Shown here one piece after another: positions 1 to 9,504 of a DNA stretch of 64,000 nt. The notes under the pieces are model-generated. The model saw only the letters and a program-made list of their open reading frames with translations, was not told the origin of the DNA and made no database searches. A program made the position numbers and the translations under genes. Every line of letters starts with the position of its first letter. Position 1 is the stretch's first letter. Location of the stretch: the NCBI GenBank assembly GCA_024231975.1, contig JAAEQB010000065.1:1-64000 (forward strand), read 5' to 3'. This DNA comes from Allobosea sp. GTDB lineage: Bacteria; Pseudomonadota; Alphaproteobacteria; Rhizobiales; Beijerinckiaceae.

Positions 1-108
1 ATGCTCGCCCTGCCGGAATGGTTCGACCACTACAACGAGCTTCACCCGCACAGGTCGCTCGGATATCGTTCACCCCGCGAGTTCATCGCGGCCCATGCAG
101 CACCGTGA
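1..108 (+). CDS. IS3-family transposase (OrfB), C-terminal end, cut by window edge
   Basis: The reading frame is open to the left edge and ends in TGA at 106-108. The 35 visible residues carry the sequence WFDHYNELHPHRSLGYRSP, which is the characteristic C-terminal end of IS3-family OrfB integrase-core transposases. The DDE catalytic residues would lie upstream of the window and are not visible. The ATG at position 1 is an internal Met, not a start. Whether the element is intact or a remnant cannot be told from this end alone. Confidence 0.85.
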   Translation: MLALPEWFDHYNELHPHRSLGYRSPREFIAAHAAP

Positions 109-135
109 GAAATGTCCGGGCTTTTGGGGGCTACA
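1..135 (+). mobile_element. Right end of an IS3-family insertion sequence
   Basis: The transposase tail is followed within 30 bases by TGTCCGGGCTTTTGGGGG and then GCTACA. This looks like an IS3-type terminal inverted repeat (read inward it begins TGTAGCCCCC). I place the element boundary near base 135, where the sequence ends in CA as IS3 termini usually do. The left end is outside the window, so the boundary is an inference from one side only. Confidence 0.6.
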
Positions 136-139
136 ACAC

Positions 140-1618
140 GTGCTCGATCGGACACGGTACGCTGACATTCCGCGCATTGACGGCTGGAGTTCGCTTTCGG
201 ATTCGACGATGTGGGCGCTGCAAAGGCGCTATTTCGAGGAGACCGGCGTCGAGGCCTGGCGCGCCAACATCGTACCCAGCTACGTCACGACCAATCCCTA
301 CATCGCCGGCGCCTACGCGGCGATGCTGCAGGAATTTATCGGGGACGGCTACGCCGGCCCCAGCGCCGTCCTGCCGACGCATGTGATCGAGTTGGGCGCC
401 GGCTCCGGACGTTTCGCGCTCTCCATCCTGACCCGCCTGTTCGCCGACATGCCGACAGCTGCACCCGTCTGCTACGTCATGACCGACATCAGCCAGGCCA
501 ATATCGATTTCTGGCGCGGGCACCCGGCTTTTGCCCGTTTCATCGCCAATGGCACACTCGATTTCGCCCGTTTCGACGCCGAACGCGACAGCGAGCTCCA
601 ACTCCAGATCAGCGGCCGAACCATCGCGCCGGATCGCCGCTGCGGACGCCTCGCCGTGATCGCCAACTATGTTTTCGACGGGACGACACAGGACCTGTTC
701 CAGGTCGAGGCCGGGCGGCTGCAGGAACTCCTCGTGCGCAATGCCGGTGGCGATGACGTCCACGGCGCAGCGCCGGCGGAACACATCGCTGCGCTCCGGT
801 TCGCCTATCGCGCCGTGTCCTGCCGGCGGGGCCGCTATGCCGAAGCCAGCTGGAACGCGCTTCTCGCACGCTACGCCCGCGAGTTGGCGCAAGGCGCGTT
901 TCTCTTTCCGAGCGGGGCGCTGGGCTGCCTTTCCCGCCTGCACGCACTGGTGGCGGGGCCGTTCGTCGTCCTGTCCTGCGACCACGGCAAGACCAGGCTG
1001 AGCGACTATGAAGGACAGGCGCCGCCGCAGCCCCTGCGCCACGGCAGCTTCTCCTTCGCGGTCAACTACGATGTTCTCGCCAGCTGGGCCTGCGCCGCCG
1101 GCGGCCTCGCGCTGCTGCCGGAACACGGGCATGCCAGCATCGCCGTCGTCGGCCTCGGCTTCGGGTTCGACGCTGCGGCTGCGCGGAGTCTCGCGCGCGC
1201 CTATCGCCGCGAGGTCGGCCGCTTCGGCCCCGACGATTTCTTCATGCTGAAGCAGGCCTGCGAGGACAATTACGACCGCATGAGCCTGCGCCAACTGATC
1301 GCCCTGCTGCGGCTGAGCGACTGGGACGTGGCGATCTTTCGCGGCTGCTATGAGCGCCTCGTGGGCTGTCTGGAGGACGCGAACTCCGGAGAGCGCCGCA
1401 ACTTGGCGGATGGGCTCCAGGCGCTATGGGAGCACTATCTCGATCTCGGCGAAGAGGACGATCTCGCCTTTTCGATCGGCAGCCTGCTGGCCGGGCTAAA
1501 GCGTCCGCGCGAGGCGATTCCGTTCTTCGAGGCCTCGCTTCAGCGTGACGGCGATCATCCTGCGACACGGAAAAACCTCGCGATCTGCCGCCGCGCCATG
1601 GCGAAAGGGGAGGCATAG
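140..1618 (+). CDS. SAM-dependent methyltransferase-like protein with C-terminal TPR, 5' end abutting an IS
   Basis: This protein of about 490 aa has a class I methyltransferase motif I (VIELGAGSGRFA, about residue 80), an acidic strand end (YVMTDIS) and a later segment ending VIANYVFDGTTQDLF that recalls MidA/NDUFAF7-type methyltransferases. The last 45 residues look like a tetratricopeptide unit (GLKRPREAIPFFEASLQRDG). The frame runs back to an ATG at 95, but bases up to about 135 belong to the IS. The first in-frame start outside the IS is GTG at 140, and ATG at 209 is an alternative. The residues between 140 and 209 read as plausible protein, so the natural N-terminus may have been cut off by the IS. 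The gene leads into the large-protein cluster with a 5-base gap. Substrate unknown. Confidence 0.7.
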   Translation: MLDRTRYADIPRIDGWSSLSDSTMWALQRRYFEETGVEAWRANIVPSYVTTNPYIAGAYAAMLQEFIGDGYAGPSAVLPTHVIELGAGSGRFALSILTRLFADMPTAAPVCYVMTDISQANIDFWRGHPAFARFIANGTLDFARFDAERDSELQLQISGRTIAPDRRCGRLAVIANYVFDGTTQDLFQVEAGRLQELLVRNAGGDDVHGAAPAEHIAALRFAYRAVSCRRGRYAEASWNALLARYARELAQGAFLFPSGALGCLSRLHALVAGPFVVLSCDHGKTRLSDYEGQAPPQPLRHGSFSFAVNYDVLASWACAAGGLALLPEHGHASIAVVGLGFGFDAAAARSLARAYRREVGRFGPDDFFMLKQACEDNYDRMSLRQLIALLRLSDWDVAIFRGCYERLVGCLEDANSGERRNLADGLQALWEHYLDLGEEDDLAFSIGSLLAGLKRPREAIPFFEASLQRDGDHPATRKNLAICRRAMAKGEA

Positions 1619-1623
1619 GGACG

Positions 1624-4600
1624 ATGCCCGTCTATTTGCAGGCCTATGTCCGCAACAAGCTCGGACAGGACGAGGGCCCGACCCGTTACATCGGCCAGAA
1701 CGATGCCCGCACCGGTTTTCGGCTGGATCCACCACCTGATCCCGACGATGAAGAAAAGCGCGCGCCGGAAGAGAAAGCTGACAAGCCCGCAGTAGCGGCT
1801 GCCAGCGCCGCCGCCGCGCCGCTGAAAAGCCTGTTGTCGATGAAGGCCGTCAAAAAGGAAATCAAGAGGAAGTTGAAAAGCTTTCCGTTGAGGCCGGAGC
1901 ACGACGATCGGCTGGCTATCGAGAAAGAGATAAGAGAGCTGCGGGCACATGGTATAAACTGCGGCATATTCCAGCAGGCGCCGTCCGAAACAAAGCCTAA
2001 AGCGATCAGCTCAAGGAGGGTATTTAAGGCAAGGATTGCGGGTAAGGCGAAAAAATTAGAGCCCGAAACAGTTGTTATCCGTGCAACTATTGCAAGTATA
2101 AAACCTGATAAAATCAAGGAACGGATGGCTCTTGCTCAGTCTCGTCTCGTTCCTACCAACCATGAGCTTTTTGCCGCTTATATCCCGCTCCAGTTCGGCG
2201 AAATATGCATTCTCCATCGCAACGGAATCCCGTCAGCGCAGCGTGAATTGCTGAAGAAACTTGCCGAAGCCGGGAAGCCCGCCGCTGGTAAGCCGACGCG
2301 GACTGCCGGAAAGCGTAAGAATATCGACACGCTGAATTATTCCGATATCAAGGCCGACGCCGACAAGACAGCTGCGAGCCAGCGGGCACTCTACGCAGAT
2401 CAGACCAAATTCGCGGCCTGGGATCTGCTTTGTCACCTGGACGATTATCTTGGCGAGCCCTGCTACAAGGTGCTCGATTCTGTGACGCGGACTCCTGTCA
2501 AGGCGGCGGTTGCCAAAGCGAAAGACGTCAAACCCGTTGCGGCGGCGGGCGCAGCCGTCGCAGCACCGGCGGCTGCTTCCGCGGCCTCTGGCGCAGGCGC
2601 GATGGAGGTTGATGCGGCCCCGGACCTGCCGGCGGGAGCGGACACGAAAGAAGAGCTCGAACTCGTCGACGTCCTCCAGAATCTGAGACGTGTCTCGATC
2701 TGCGCCACGGCTTTTGACCACATAGAGGATGCAACTTTACGAGAGGCGTCTGGCAAGCCTTTCAGAGAAGGGGGGTGGGTTGGCTGTTTCAAATATATGA
2801 AGCTGGGGGCTGGTGAGCAATTCTGCGACTCAACTACAAAAATTCCGCCAGAAATAGCCTATATGTTCAGCGATCCGACCGAGGATAAGGGCAGGATTTC
2901 TGCCAAGAAAACTATTTACGCAATCTGGATACCTTATCAGTTTTTCGATTATTATTATGACGATTCGGACGATGCTCCAAGGATCGTCGCAAAGGACGGC
3001 CCCCTGTGGCGGGAGACCTACCCGCCACGCAAGACCGGAAACGAGGTCGATAGCTCCGTCTACGGTGTCGAGAATGGCGCGCTGACGATCTACGAATATC
3101 GCGCGAGTGCCCCCCCTTCAGGTGGCGGCGGCGGCGGCATGAGGTCCGACAATCCGGCAGACGCGCCCTATAAATGGATCGCCTCGACGACGGACGGAAT
3201 TAACCTCGGTATCTCTCTGGGCCTTGATACGCAGGCGAGGGTGCAGGTCATCCCGGCGGACTTCAAGGATTTCGAGGTTCGGCTGCCCAGATCGCCGGCG
3301 CAGGTGAAGACCGCGCTGCCCGCCGAAATCTCCGCGTCGATGAGCAGCGAAATCAGTTATTGGAAAAAATTCCCGGATAGCCCGCCTCGGGGCAAGAAGA
3401 ACCGGCCGATGATGACGAAGCCGCTGCCCGCGCGCGCCATGACGCGCGATGGCGCGCGACTGCTGTATACCAAAAAGCAGAAAGGGGGCTGGTCGGCCTC
3501 CGCCATCAAGAATCCGGTGCCGATCGGCGGCAAGTTCGGCGCGCGCGACAGCGCCGGAGCCGTGATGCAGGAGGCCTTGAAGACCGCCGGCGTCTATCCG
3601 GGTGTCGTGCTGGCGAGCGCGACCGATTTTGCCGGGCTTGTGGTCACGCAGGAAAATCTGCAGACGGGAGCCGCGGTTGCCAAGACGGACAGTGCGGCCA
3701 AGGCAGCGTGGAAAGTGTTGTCGGCCGCGGTCAAGCCTTGGGCGCAGGAGAAGGCGGCCGCGCCTGCCGCTCAACCCGGGGCTGGCGCTCGGCCCGCCGG
3801 CGCCCAACCCGCGGCCAGGCCCCTCAGCGCGCTCGAACAGAAGGCGCTGCGGGATGCGGAGGAAGCCGCGCGAAAACAGGCGCTGGACGCGGCCGAAAAG
3901 CTGGCCAAGCCCTTCAGGGAGATGATCAGGACCAGTCAGGAATGGTGTCACCTCGTCGGTCACGGCGATGGTGGCGACGAGGTCTTCGAAAATTTCATCT
4001 CCGGCAGCCAGCATTGCAACACAGAGCAGCTGGCGATCGAGACGGGCCAGCGCACGGCGCGCGCAGCCTACAGTCTCCAGGACGACAAGCAGAACGAGAT
4101 CAAGCTCGCGGTGAAGGTCACGGGCTATCTCTTTCCCAACGACGGGATCAAATCCAGGCGCAGTGCCTTCCTGAAAAGCGAGGCCGATTGGCTCCTCTCG
4201 CTGCAACTGTTGAAACGATCGGCGACTGCCGTCGGCCAGACGCCGAACATTGCCGAGACACTCGCCGAGATCGAGAGGCGGATTGCACTCTACGATGCCT
4301 ACAAGGTCGCCCTGACCAAGCTCTATGCAAAAGCCACTGCCGCAATGACGGCCGCGGCGGCAGCCGCAATTGCCGCGAAGGACCCGCTCGGACAACTCCT
4401 CACCACCGGCACGATCCCGACGAAGGAGCAGTGGCAAGCCGCCGAGACCGAACGCTGGAAGCCGGCCAGAGACGCGAAACAGGCGGTGCTCGTCTTCAAT
4501 TCCGTTTCCGAAGATCTGAGGGAACGCTTGCGCGGCATAGCAGATTTGCCCCTGCCACTTGGAAATTACGTCAGGTACAAAATTTTCTTCCAGCAAGAAG

Positions 4601-4818
4601 ACAAGACCTACAAGAAAATATTCGACCACACGTTCGATGCGCAAAAAGAAAGCCTCGATTTCTTCGAGTACAAGATCATCGAGGCAACTGTTCGGCGGGT
4701 GATCGCCGCCGCAGCAGAGCGGCTTGGAACCTACCGTTCGGCTATCGAACTCAAGGTGCAGCGCCTGAATGACGAAGCGAAGACCGCCGCGCCCGCCGCA
4801 TCGGCGAACGGGACCTGA
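1624..4818 (+). CDS. Large multidomain protein, unknown function, with candidate nuclease motif
   Basis: This 1064-aa protein starts at an ATG preceded by AGGGGAGG. It has no signal peptide or membrane segment. It is modular: a charged Lys-rich stretch (residues 40-180), Ala-rich linkers (about 300-335 and 700-745), a Gly run (about 500-507) and a helical Ala-rich C-terminus. At residues 772-800 it has WCHLVGHGDGG, followed by NFISGS and HCNTEQLAIE. This His/Asn/His/Glu spacing resembles DNA/RNA non-specific (NUC/HNH-like) toxin domains, but the match is by eye only. Two stretches (about 1900-2250 and 2730-2990) are clearly more AT-rich than the rest, suggesting mosaic origin. It sits second in the cluster, 63 bases before the DUF6603-like gene. 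It could be an effector or a structural scaffold. Confidence 0.65.
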   Translation: MPVYLQAYVRNKLGQDEGPTRYIGQNDARTGFRLDPPPDPDDEEKRAPEEKADKPAVAAASAAAAPLKSLLSMKAVKKEIKRKLKSFPLRPEHDDRLAIEKEIRELRAHGINCGIFQQAPSETKPKAISSRRVFKARIAGKAKKLEPETVVIRATIASIKPDKIKERMALAQSRLVPTNHELFAAYIPLQFGEICILHRNGIPSAQRELLKKLAEAGKPAAGKPTRTAGKRKNIDTLNYSDIKADADKTAASQRALYADQTKFAAWDLLCHLDDYLGEPCYKVLDSVTRTPVKAAVAKAKDVKPVAAAGAAVAAPAAASAASGAGAMEVDAAPDLPAGADTKEELELVDVLQNLRRVSICATAFDHIEDATLREASGKPFREGGWVGCFKYMKLGAGEQFCDSTTKIPPEIAYMFSDPTEDKGRISAKKTIYAIWIPYQFFDYYYDDSDDAPRIVAKDGPLWRETYPPRKTGNEVDSSVYGVENGALTIYEYRASAPPSGGGGGGMRSDNPADAPYKWIASTTDGINLGISLGLDTQARVQVIPADFKDFEVRLPRSPAQVKTALPAEISASMSSEISYWKKFPDSPPRGKKNRPMMTKPLPARAMTRDGARLLYTKKQKGGWSASAIKNPVPIGGKFGARDSAGAVMQEALKTAGVYPGVVLASATDFAGLVVTQENLQTGAAVAKTDSAAKAAWKVLSAAVKPWAQEKAAAPAAQPGAGARPAGAQPAARPLSALEQKALRDAEEAARKQALDAAEKLAKPFREMIRTSQEWCHLVGHGDGGDEVFENFISGSQHCNTEQLAIETGQRTARAAYSLQDDKQNEIKLAVKVTGYLFPNDGIKSRRSAFLKSEADWLLSLQLLKRSATAVGQTPNIAETLAEIERRIALYDAYKVALTKLYAKATAAMTAAAAAAIAAKDPLGQLLTTGTIPTKEQWQAAETERWKPARDAKQAVLVFNSVSEDLRERLRGIADLPLPLGNYVRYKIFFQQEDKTYKKIFDHTFDAQKESLDFFEYKIIEATVRRVIAAAAERLGTYRSAIELKVQRLNDEAKTAAPAASANGT

Positions 4819-4881
4819 CATGACAGGGGAGCGCGGCAGTCACGGCATTCGGGCTTTGCAACGCGGCTGGTGGCTAAAACC

Positions 4882-7800
4882 ATGAGCGCACTTCTCGATC
4901 GATTGCGGGCTGCACTCATCGTGGAAAGCGCGACCGGACGGCTGGCGCTGACCGGCGACCTGTTCGATTCCGATTATCTCCCCGCCCAATGGCTTGGCCT
5001 TTTCGGCGTCGGCCGCCTCGAGCTGCGTGACGTCGTCGTCGCGACATCCGACCCGGACGACCGTTTGACCTTGAGCGGTACGGTCGAATTGCTCGGTCTC
5101 GGTCGGCGCGGCATCGCGATGACGCTGTTTGAATCGACAGACCCGTTTCAGCGCTATGAGGATGCGATCGAGTGCGTGTTCGTGCTCGACGGTGTGACGC
5201 GGAACTGGCGTCTCGCAGACTGGTTCCTGCAGCCTCCGCCGCCATGGCTCGACGTCGCGTTCCCGCCTGATCTGGCGTTGCTCGATGCGTTGCTGGTGTT
5301 TTCGTCCTGCGACTTCGACGACCCGGACGGGGCCATCTACTCGATTGACCAGCCGCAGACGCCGCTCGGCACCCCGCTTTCGGCGGGCCTGAATTTCCAG
5401 GCGCGGATCGCAGGCTACGAGCAGAGTTTCGCCGCGGCCCGGAAGCTCTGCGGCACCTTCGACCAGCGTTCGGCGGCTGGCGTCATCTATCAGGACGAGG
5501 ACGAGGAAGAGGGCCCGCTGCAACTGGCGCTATGGTATGCGGCGGACGAGCGGGAGGCTGGCGGCCTTGCATCGTTCAGCGCGTCCGGCGTCGCGAAGCT
5601 TGCGATCACGGTCACGGAAATCGGCTGCTCCGGGCCGATCGGTCCGGATGCGCGCGGCGCCTGCGGTATCATGCTGTACGCGGCGATCGCGATCGGCGGC
5701 CGGACGCTCGACCTCGAAATCCGGCTCTCGGAGTCGCACGCGGAGATCAAGGCCGTGTTCGAGGACGAAGAGCCGCTCTCTCTGGCCGATATCGAGCACG
5801 CCTTCGGGCTCGACGCGCTGGAGACGTCGCTGCCAGCGCCTTTCGACCGTTTTGGCGAGATCGCACTTGCCGGGTTCGAGGCGAGGGTCGATCTCGACCG
5901 GCTCGCGCTCGAACATCTGGGCTTCGATCTGACCACACAGCACCCCTGGACATTGATCGACGGTGTCGTCGCGATCCAGCCGTTTTTCTCGCTCAACCGG
6001 TCGGATACCGATGACGGCCCGCAAACGCGGCTTTCCATCGGCGGCGACTGGATGCTCGGCTCGTCGCGCTTCGTCCTCGAGCTCGACCCCGACAGCGGCG
6101 ATTTCACCGCCTCGATGGCGGTCGGCCAGACCCTCGACGTCGGCGCCGTCTTCGAGCGCTTTCTTCCGGCCGTGGCGCGGCCGAGCTGCGTCCTGCTCGA
6201 TCTCGACATCCACGGTAATCTCGGCCGCCGCAGCCTGGGCCTGCGAATCGAGACCCAGGGCGGCTGGGGCTTCGAGCTCGGCGGGACCACGATCTCGATC
6301 GAGGAGATCGAGATCACCGCCGATTACGACGGCGCGGATTTCAGCGGCCATCTCGCCGGCACCATCATCGTCGCCGGCTGGCGCGCCCATGTCGACCTCG
6401 TCCTCGACGAGGAGTGCTCGTTCTCGGTCGTCATACCGGAACTGCGCGTCGGCGAGATCGCGCAAGACTTTCTCGCCCTCGTCGGCCGGCCGGTCGAGCT
6501 GCCCGATTTCGACCTGCAGCAACTGAGCCTCAGCATCGCGCCGGCGAGCGGGGGATTCAGCCTGAGCGGGATTTCGGCGACCCGTTTCGAGGTCTTTTCC
6601 GGGTTCGAGATGCAGATCGCCCGGTTCTCGGTCGAGCGCATGATCGCCGGCGGCCGGGGTTCCCTCAACGCCGCGCTCGACATGGCCTTCGAGATCGCCG
6701 GTATCGAGCTTACCGCATCGGCGCGCTACAGCCATGTCGAAGCCGACGGCGTGCCGGGCAGCGAATGGCTCTTCCGGGCGGCGCAGGGGGGCGAGCCGAT
6801 CCGCCTCGGCGGGCTGATCCGATCGCTGGAGAGGATGGTCGGGCTGGACTATCCGCTGGAGCCTGGCGACCTCGCGGTCGAGGAACTCGAACTGGCCTTC
6901 AATCTGGGCGCCGCCGACCGCCATCTTTCGGTCTCGTGCAAGGTCACCAGCGGCGGCAAGGACTATGCGACGTTCCGGCTGTTGGCCGAGAAGCGCGCGG
7001 CTGCGCCCGGCGGCGAGGCGGGTTGGACCCATCTGGTGAGCATGCAGGTCGGGCTCGGCCTGATCGACCCGGCGCAACTGCCCGTCGCTGGGCCGATGCT
7101 CCGGCAGGGCACGGGGCTGAAGCTGGAAGCGCTGAGGATGACGAAGGCCTCGCAGGCTTTCGCCGCCGCGGATGCCGAGCGATTCAAGGCCATGACCGGC
7201 GGCGCCGATCTGCGCCTGCCGGTGGCCGCCGGGCTGAATGTCGTCCTGCTGGCCAGCGGCCTGGGCAGCGTTCCGCTCAGCCTGCGCGCCGTCGCAGACG
7301 AGCCGGCCCCGGCCACTCCCGCCGTGGCCACGGGCATGCTGGCCGCTTCGCCGCCTGCGCCGATCGACGAAACGAGCTGGCTGATCGTCAACAAGGGCTT
7401 TGGGCCTTTCACCCTGGAGCGGCTTGGCCTGCGGTTCCAGAATGGCCGCTTCACGCTGCTGTTCGATAGCCACCTCAGCCTACAAGGCCTGACACTCAGT
7501 CTCGCCGGCCTGGGCATGGGCTCGCGGCTCGACCGGTTCGACCCGTCCTTCGAGCTCGCCGGCATCGGCATCGGCTTCGAATCCGGCCCGGTCGCGATTT
7601 CCGGTGGGCTACTGCGTGGCGGGCCCGGGCTCTACCAAGGGTCGGTCCGGCTCGCCGCTGCCGGCTATGCCCTCTCGGCCATCGGCGAATATGCCGCGCC
7701 CGATCCGAGCAGGCCCGATCTCGGCGACAACACCTCGATGTTCGTGTTTGGTGTCCTCGAGGCGCCGCTGGGCGGGCCGCCCTTCTGCTATGTGCGCGGG

Positions 7801-9504
7801 ATCGCGGCCGGAATTGGCCTGAGCAGCCGCCTGCGTCAGCCGGCAGCTGCGGACGTCGGCGATTTCTCGCTGGTTCAAGCCGCCATGCCGGGATCCGGCT
7901 TCGGCGCCCTCGGCCTGGCCGAGATCATGCGGGCGATGGATCGCGACGTTCACCCGGAAGCCGGGGCGGAATGGCTGGCCGCCGGGCTGCGCTTCAGCTC
8001 CTTCGAGCTGATCCAATCGGTGGCGCTGGTCACCATTCCGCTCAACAATCCCGGCAACATCGCCCTGCTGGGCCTGTCGCGTCTCAGCATGCCGCCGGCC
8101 TCGCCCGACCCGATCGCCATGATCGAGGTCAGCCTGATGGCGAGCGTTCAGCCCGCCGCCGGCCTGATCGCCGTGCAGGGGCAACTGACGCGCAATTCCT
8201 TCCTGCTTTCGCACGACTGCCATCCCACGGGAGGGTTTGCGTTCTACGCCTGGTTCGGCGGACCGCACGAAGGCGACTTCGTCGTCACCCTCGGCGGCTA
8301 TCATCCGAAATTCCCGGCCCCGGCGCACTATCCCAAGGTGCCACGCCTCGCGATGCAATGGCGTCTCTCCAGTGCCCTGCAGATCAAGGGCACCTCCTAT
8401 TTCGCCCTGGTGCCGAACGCGGTGATGATGGGCGGCACGCTCGAGGCGCTCTGGGACTGCGGGCCCGTCAGAGCCTGGTTCAGAGCCGCTTACGACTTCC
8501 TGGTCTACTGGAAGCCCTTTGCCTACCAGGTCTCGATCTCGATTAGTGTCGGCGCGCAGGTCACCATCGACCTGCTGTTCACCAGCGTGACGATTTCCGT
8601 GCATGTCGGCGCGGAATTGACCCTGCACGGTCCGCCCTTCGGAGGAGAAGCCTGGATCGATCTCGACGTGGTGTCGTTCACCATTCCCTTCGGCTCCAGC
8701 ACGCCGGACCGCACGCCCCTGACCTGGGCGCAATTCAAGACCGCCTTCCTGCCGCAGGTGCTGTCGCTGCCGCCCGGCACGGCCCTGCCCTGGTCGGGGC
8801 CCGGAGCGACCAATACGATCTGCCTCGCGCGCCCGGCCGCTGGCCTGATGTGCGATCTCACCCGCCAGAAGAACTATTCCGGCCCATTGCAATGGGTGGT
8901 GAACGGCGAGCGCCTCGCTCTCGAGGTGGCCTGCGTGATCCCGGCGAAGAGCGCGAGCTTCAATGCTGCGCCGCTTGTGGCAGGAGCATCCTGGTCGGCG
9001 GCAGTGGGCGTGGCGCCGGCCGCCACTCCGGCGAGCGCTTTTCAGTCGGATCTCGCCATCGCCCTGACGCGCACACGCCTGCGGCCCGGTGAGACCGCGG
9101 TGGTTGTCGACATGATCGTGACGCCAGTCCTGCGCAATGTCCCGGCCGCCCTCTGGCTCGGTGAAGCCCCCGGGAACGCGGACAAGCCGCGCGCGCTGGC
9201 AATGCCGAGCCTGGGCGGAGAGGCATTGGTCCCGGACGCCCTGGTCGGCGTCAGGATCGTCCCGGCCCGGATCGAGAGCCACCGCACGGCGGATATCCCG
9301 ATCGAGGCCCTGCGATATACGCAAGACGTGCCCTTGGCATTCGACTGGAGCCGCAGGCCCGACAAGCCCGCGACGGCTGACAATGCCACGGTGACGGCCG
9401 CTCTCTCCCGCCGTGGCCTGTCCGCCCGGCCGGGCTCGCCGGCACGTGCGCGCCGCCTGTCCCATCAGCCACAGAGTTGCACCCTGGGGGCACAGACCGC
9501 ATGA
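4882..9504 (+). CDS. DUF6603-like giant protein
   Basis: This protein is about 1540 aa long. Residues about 840-990 (for example LGLRFQNGRFTLLFDSHL, GPVAISGGLLRG, and a Phe/Tyr-rich segment ending YVRGIAAGIG) and about 1085-1275 (GGFAFYAWFGGPHEGDF, VVTLGGYHP) match my recollection of the DUF6603 family. The N-terminal 800 residues are a run of short beta-strand-like repeats. No signal peptide or transmembrane helix is evident, so it is probably cytoplasmic or exported by an unusual route. I chose ATG 4882, with GGTGG 8 bases upstream; an in-frame GTG lies at 4870. The stop overlaps the next ATG (ATGA, 9501-9504), so translation is probably coupled. The function of DUF6603 is not known to me. 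Confidence 0.75.
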   Translation: MSALLDRLRAALIVESATGRLALTGDLFDSDYLPAQWLGLFGVGRLELRDVVVATSDPDDRLTLSGTVELLGLGRRGIAMTLFESTDPFQRYEDAIECVFVLDGVTRNWRLADWFLQPPPPWLDVAFPPDLALLDALLVFSSCDFDDPDGAIYSIDQPQTPLGTPLSAGLNFQARIAGYEQSFAAARKLCGTFDQRSAAGVIYQDEDEEEGPLQLALWYAADEREAGGLASFSASGVAKLAITVTEIGCSGPIGPDARGACGIMLYAAIAIGGRTLDLEIRLSESHAEIKAVFEDEEPLSLADIEHAFGLDALETSLPAPFDRFGEIALAGFEARVDLDRLALEHLGFDLTTQHPWTLIDGVVAIQPFFSLNRSDTDDGPQTRLSIGGDWMLGSSRFVLELDPDSGDFTASMAVGQTLDVGAVFERFLPAVARPSCVLLDLDIHGNLGRRSLGLRIETQGGWGFELGGTTISIEEIEITADYDGADFSGHLAGTIIVAGWRAHVDLVLDEECSFSVVIPELRVGEIAQDFLALVGRPVELPDFDLQQLSLSIAPASGGFSLSGISATRFEVFSGFEMQIARFSVERMIAGGRGSLNAALDMAFEIAGIELTASARYSHVEADGVPGSEWLFRAAQGGEPIRLGGLIRSLERMVGLDYPLEPGDLAVEELELAFNLGAADRHLSVSCKVTSGGKDYATFRLLAEKRAAAPGGEAGWTHLVSMQVGLGLIDPAQLPVAGPMLRQGTGLKLEALRMTKASQAFAAADAERFKAMTGGADLRLPVAAGLNVVLLASGLGSVPLSLRAVADEPAPATPAVATGMLAASPPAPIDETSWLIVNKGFGPFTLERLGLRFQNGRFTLLFDSHLSLQGLTLSLAGLGMGSRLDRFDPSFELAGIGIGFESGPVAISGGLLRGGPGLYQGSVRLAAAGYALSAIGEYAAPDPSRPDLGDNTSMFVFGVLEAPLGGPPFCYVRGIAAGIGLSSRLRQPAAADVGDFSLVQAAMPGSGFGALGLAEIMRAMDRDVHPEAGAEWLAAGLRFSSFELIQSVALVTIPLNNPGNIALLGLSRLSMPPASPDPIAMIEVSLMASVQPAAGLIAVQGQLTRNSFLLSHDCHPTGGFAFYAWFGGPHEGDFVVTLGGYHPKFPAPAHYPKVPRLAMQWRLSSALQIKGTSYFALVPNAVMMGGTLEALWDCGPVRAWFRAAYDFLVYWKPFAYQVSISISVGAQVTIDLLFTSVTISVHVGAELTLHGPPFGGEAWIDLDVVSFTIPFGSSTPDRTPLTWAQFKTAFLPQVLSLPPGTALPWSGPGATNTICLARPAAGLMCDLTRQKNYSGPLQWVVNGERLALEVACVIPAKSASFNAAPLVAGASWSAAVGVAPAATPASAFQSDLAIALTRTRLRPGETAVVVDMIVTPVLRNVPAALWLGEAPGNADKPRALAMPSLGGEALVPDALVGVRIVPARIESHRTADIPIEALRYTQDVPLAFDWSRRPDKPATADNATVTAALSRRGLSARPGSPARARRLSHQPQSCTLGAQTA

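Noticed and set aside
131..1294. Long minus-strand frame opposite the methyltransferase gene
   Set aside because: Shadow frame of a GC-rich gene; the plus strand shows a methyltransferase motif and a ribosome-site-supported neighbour.
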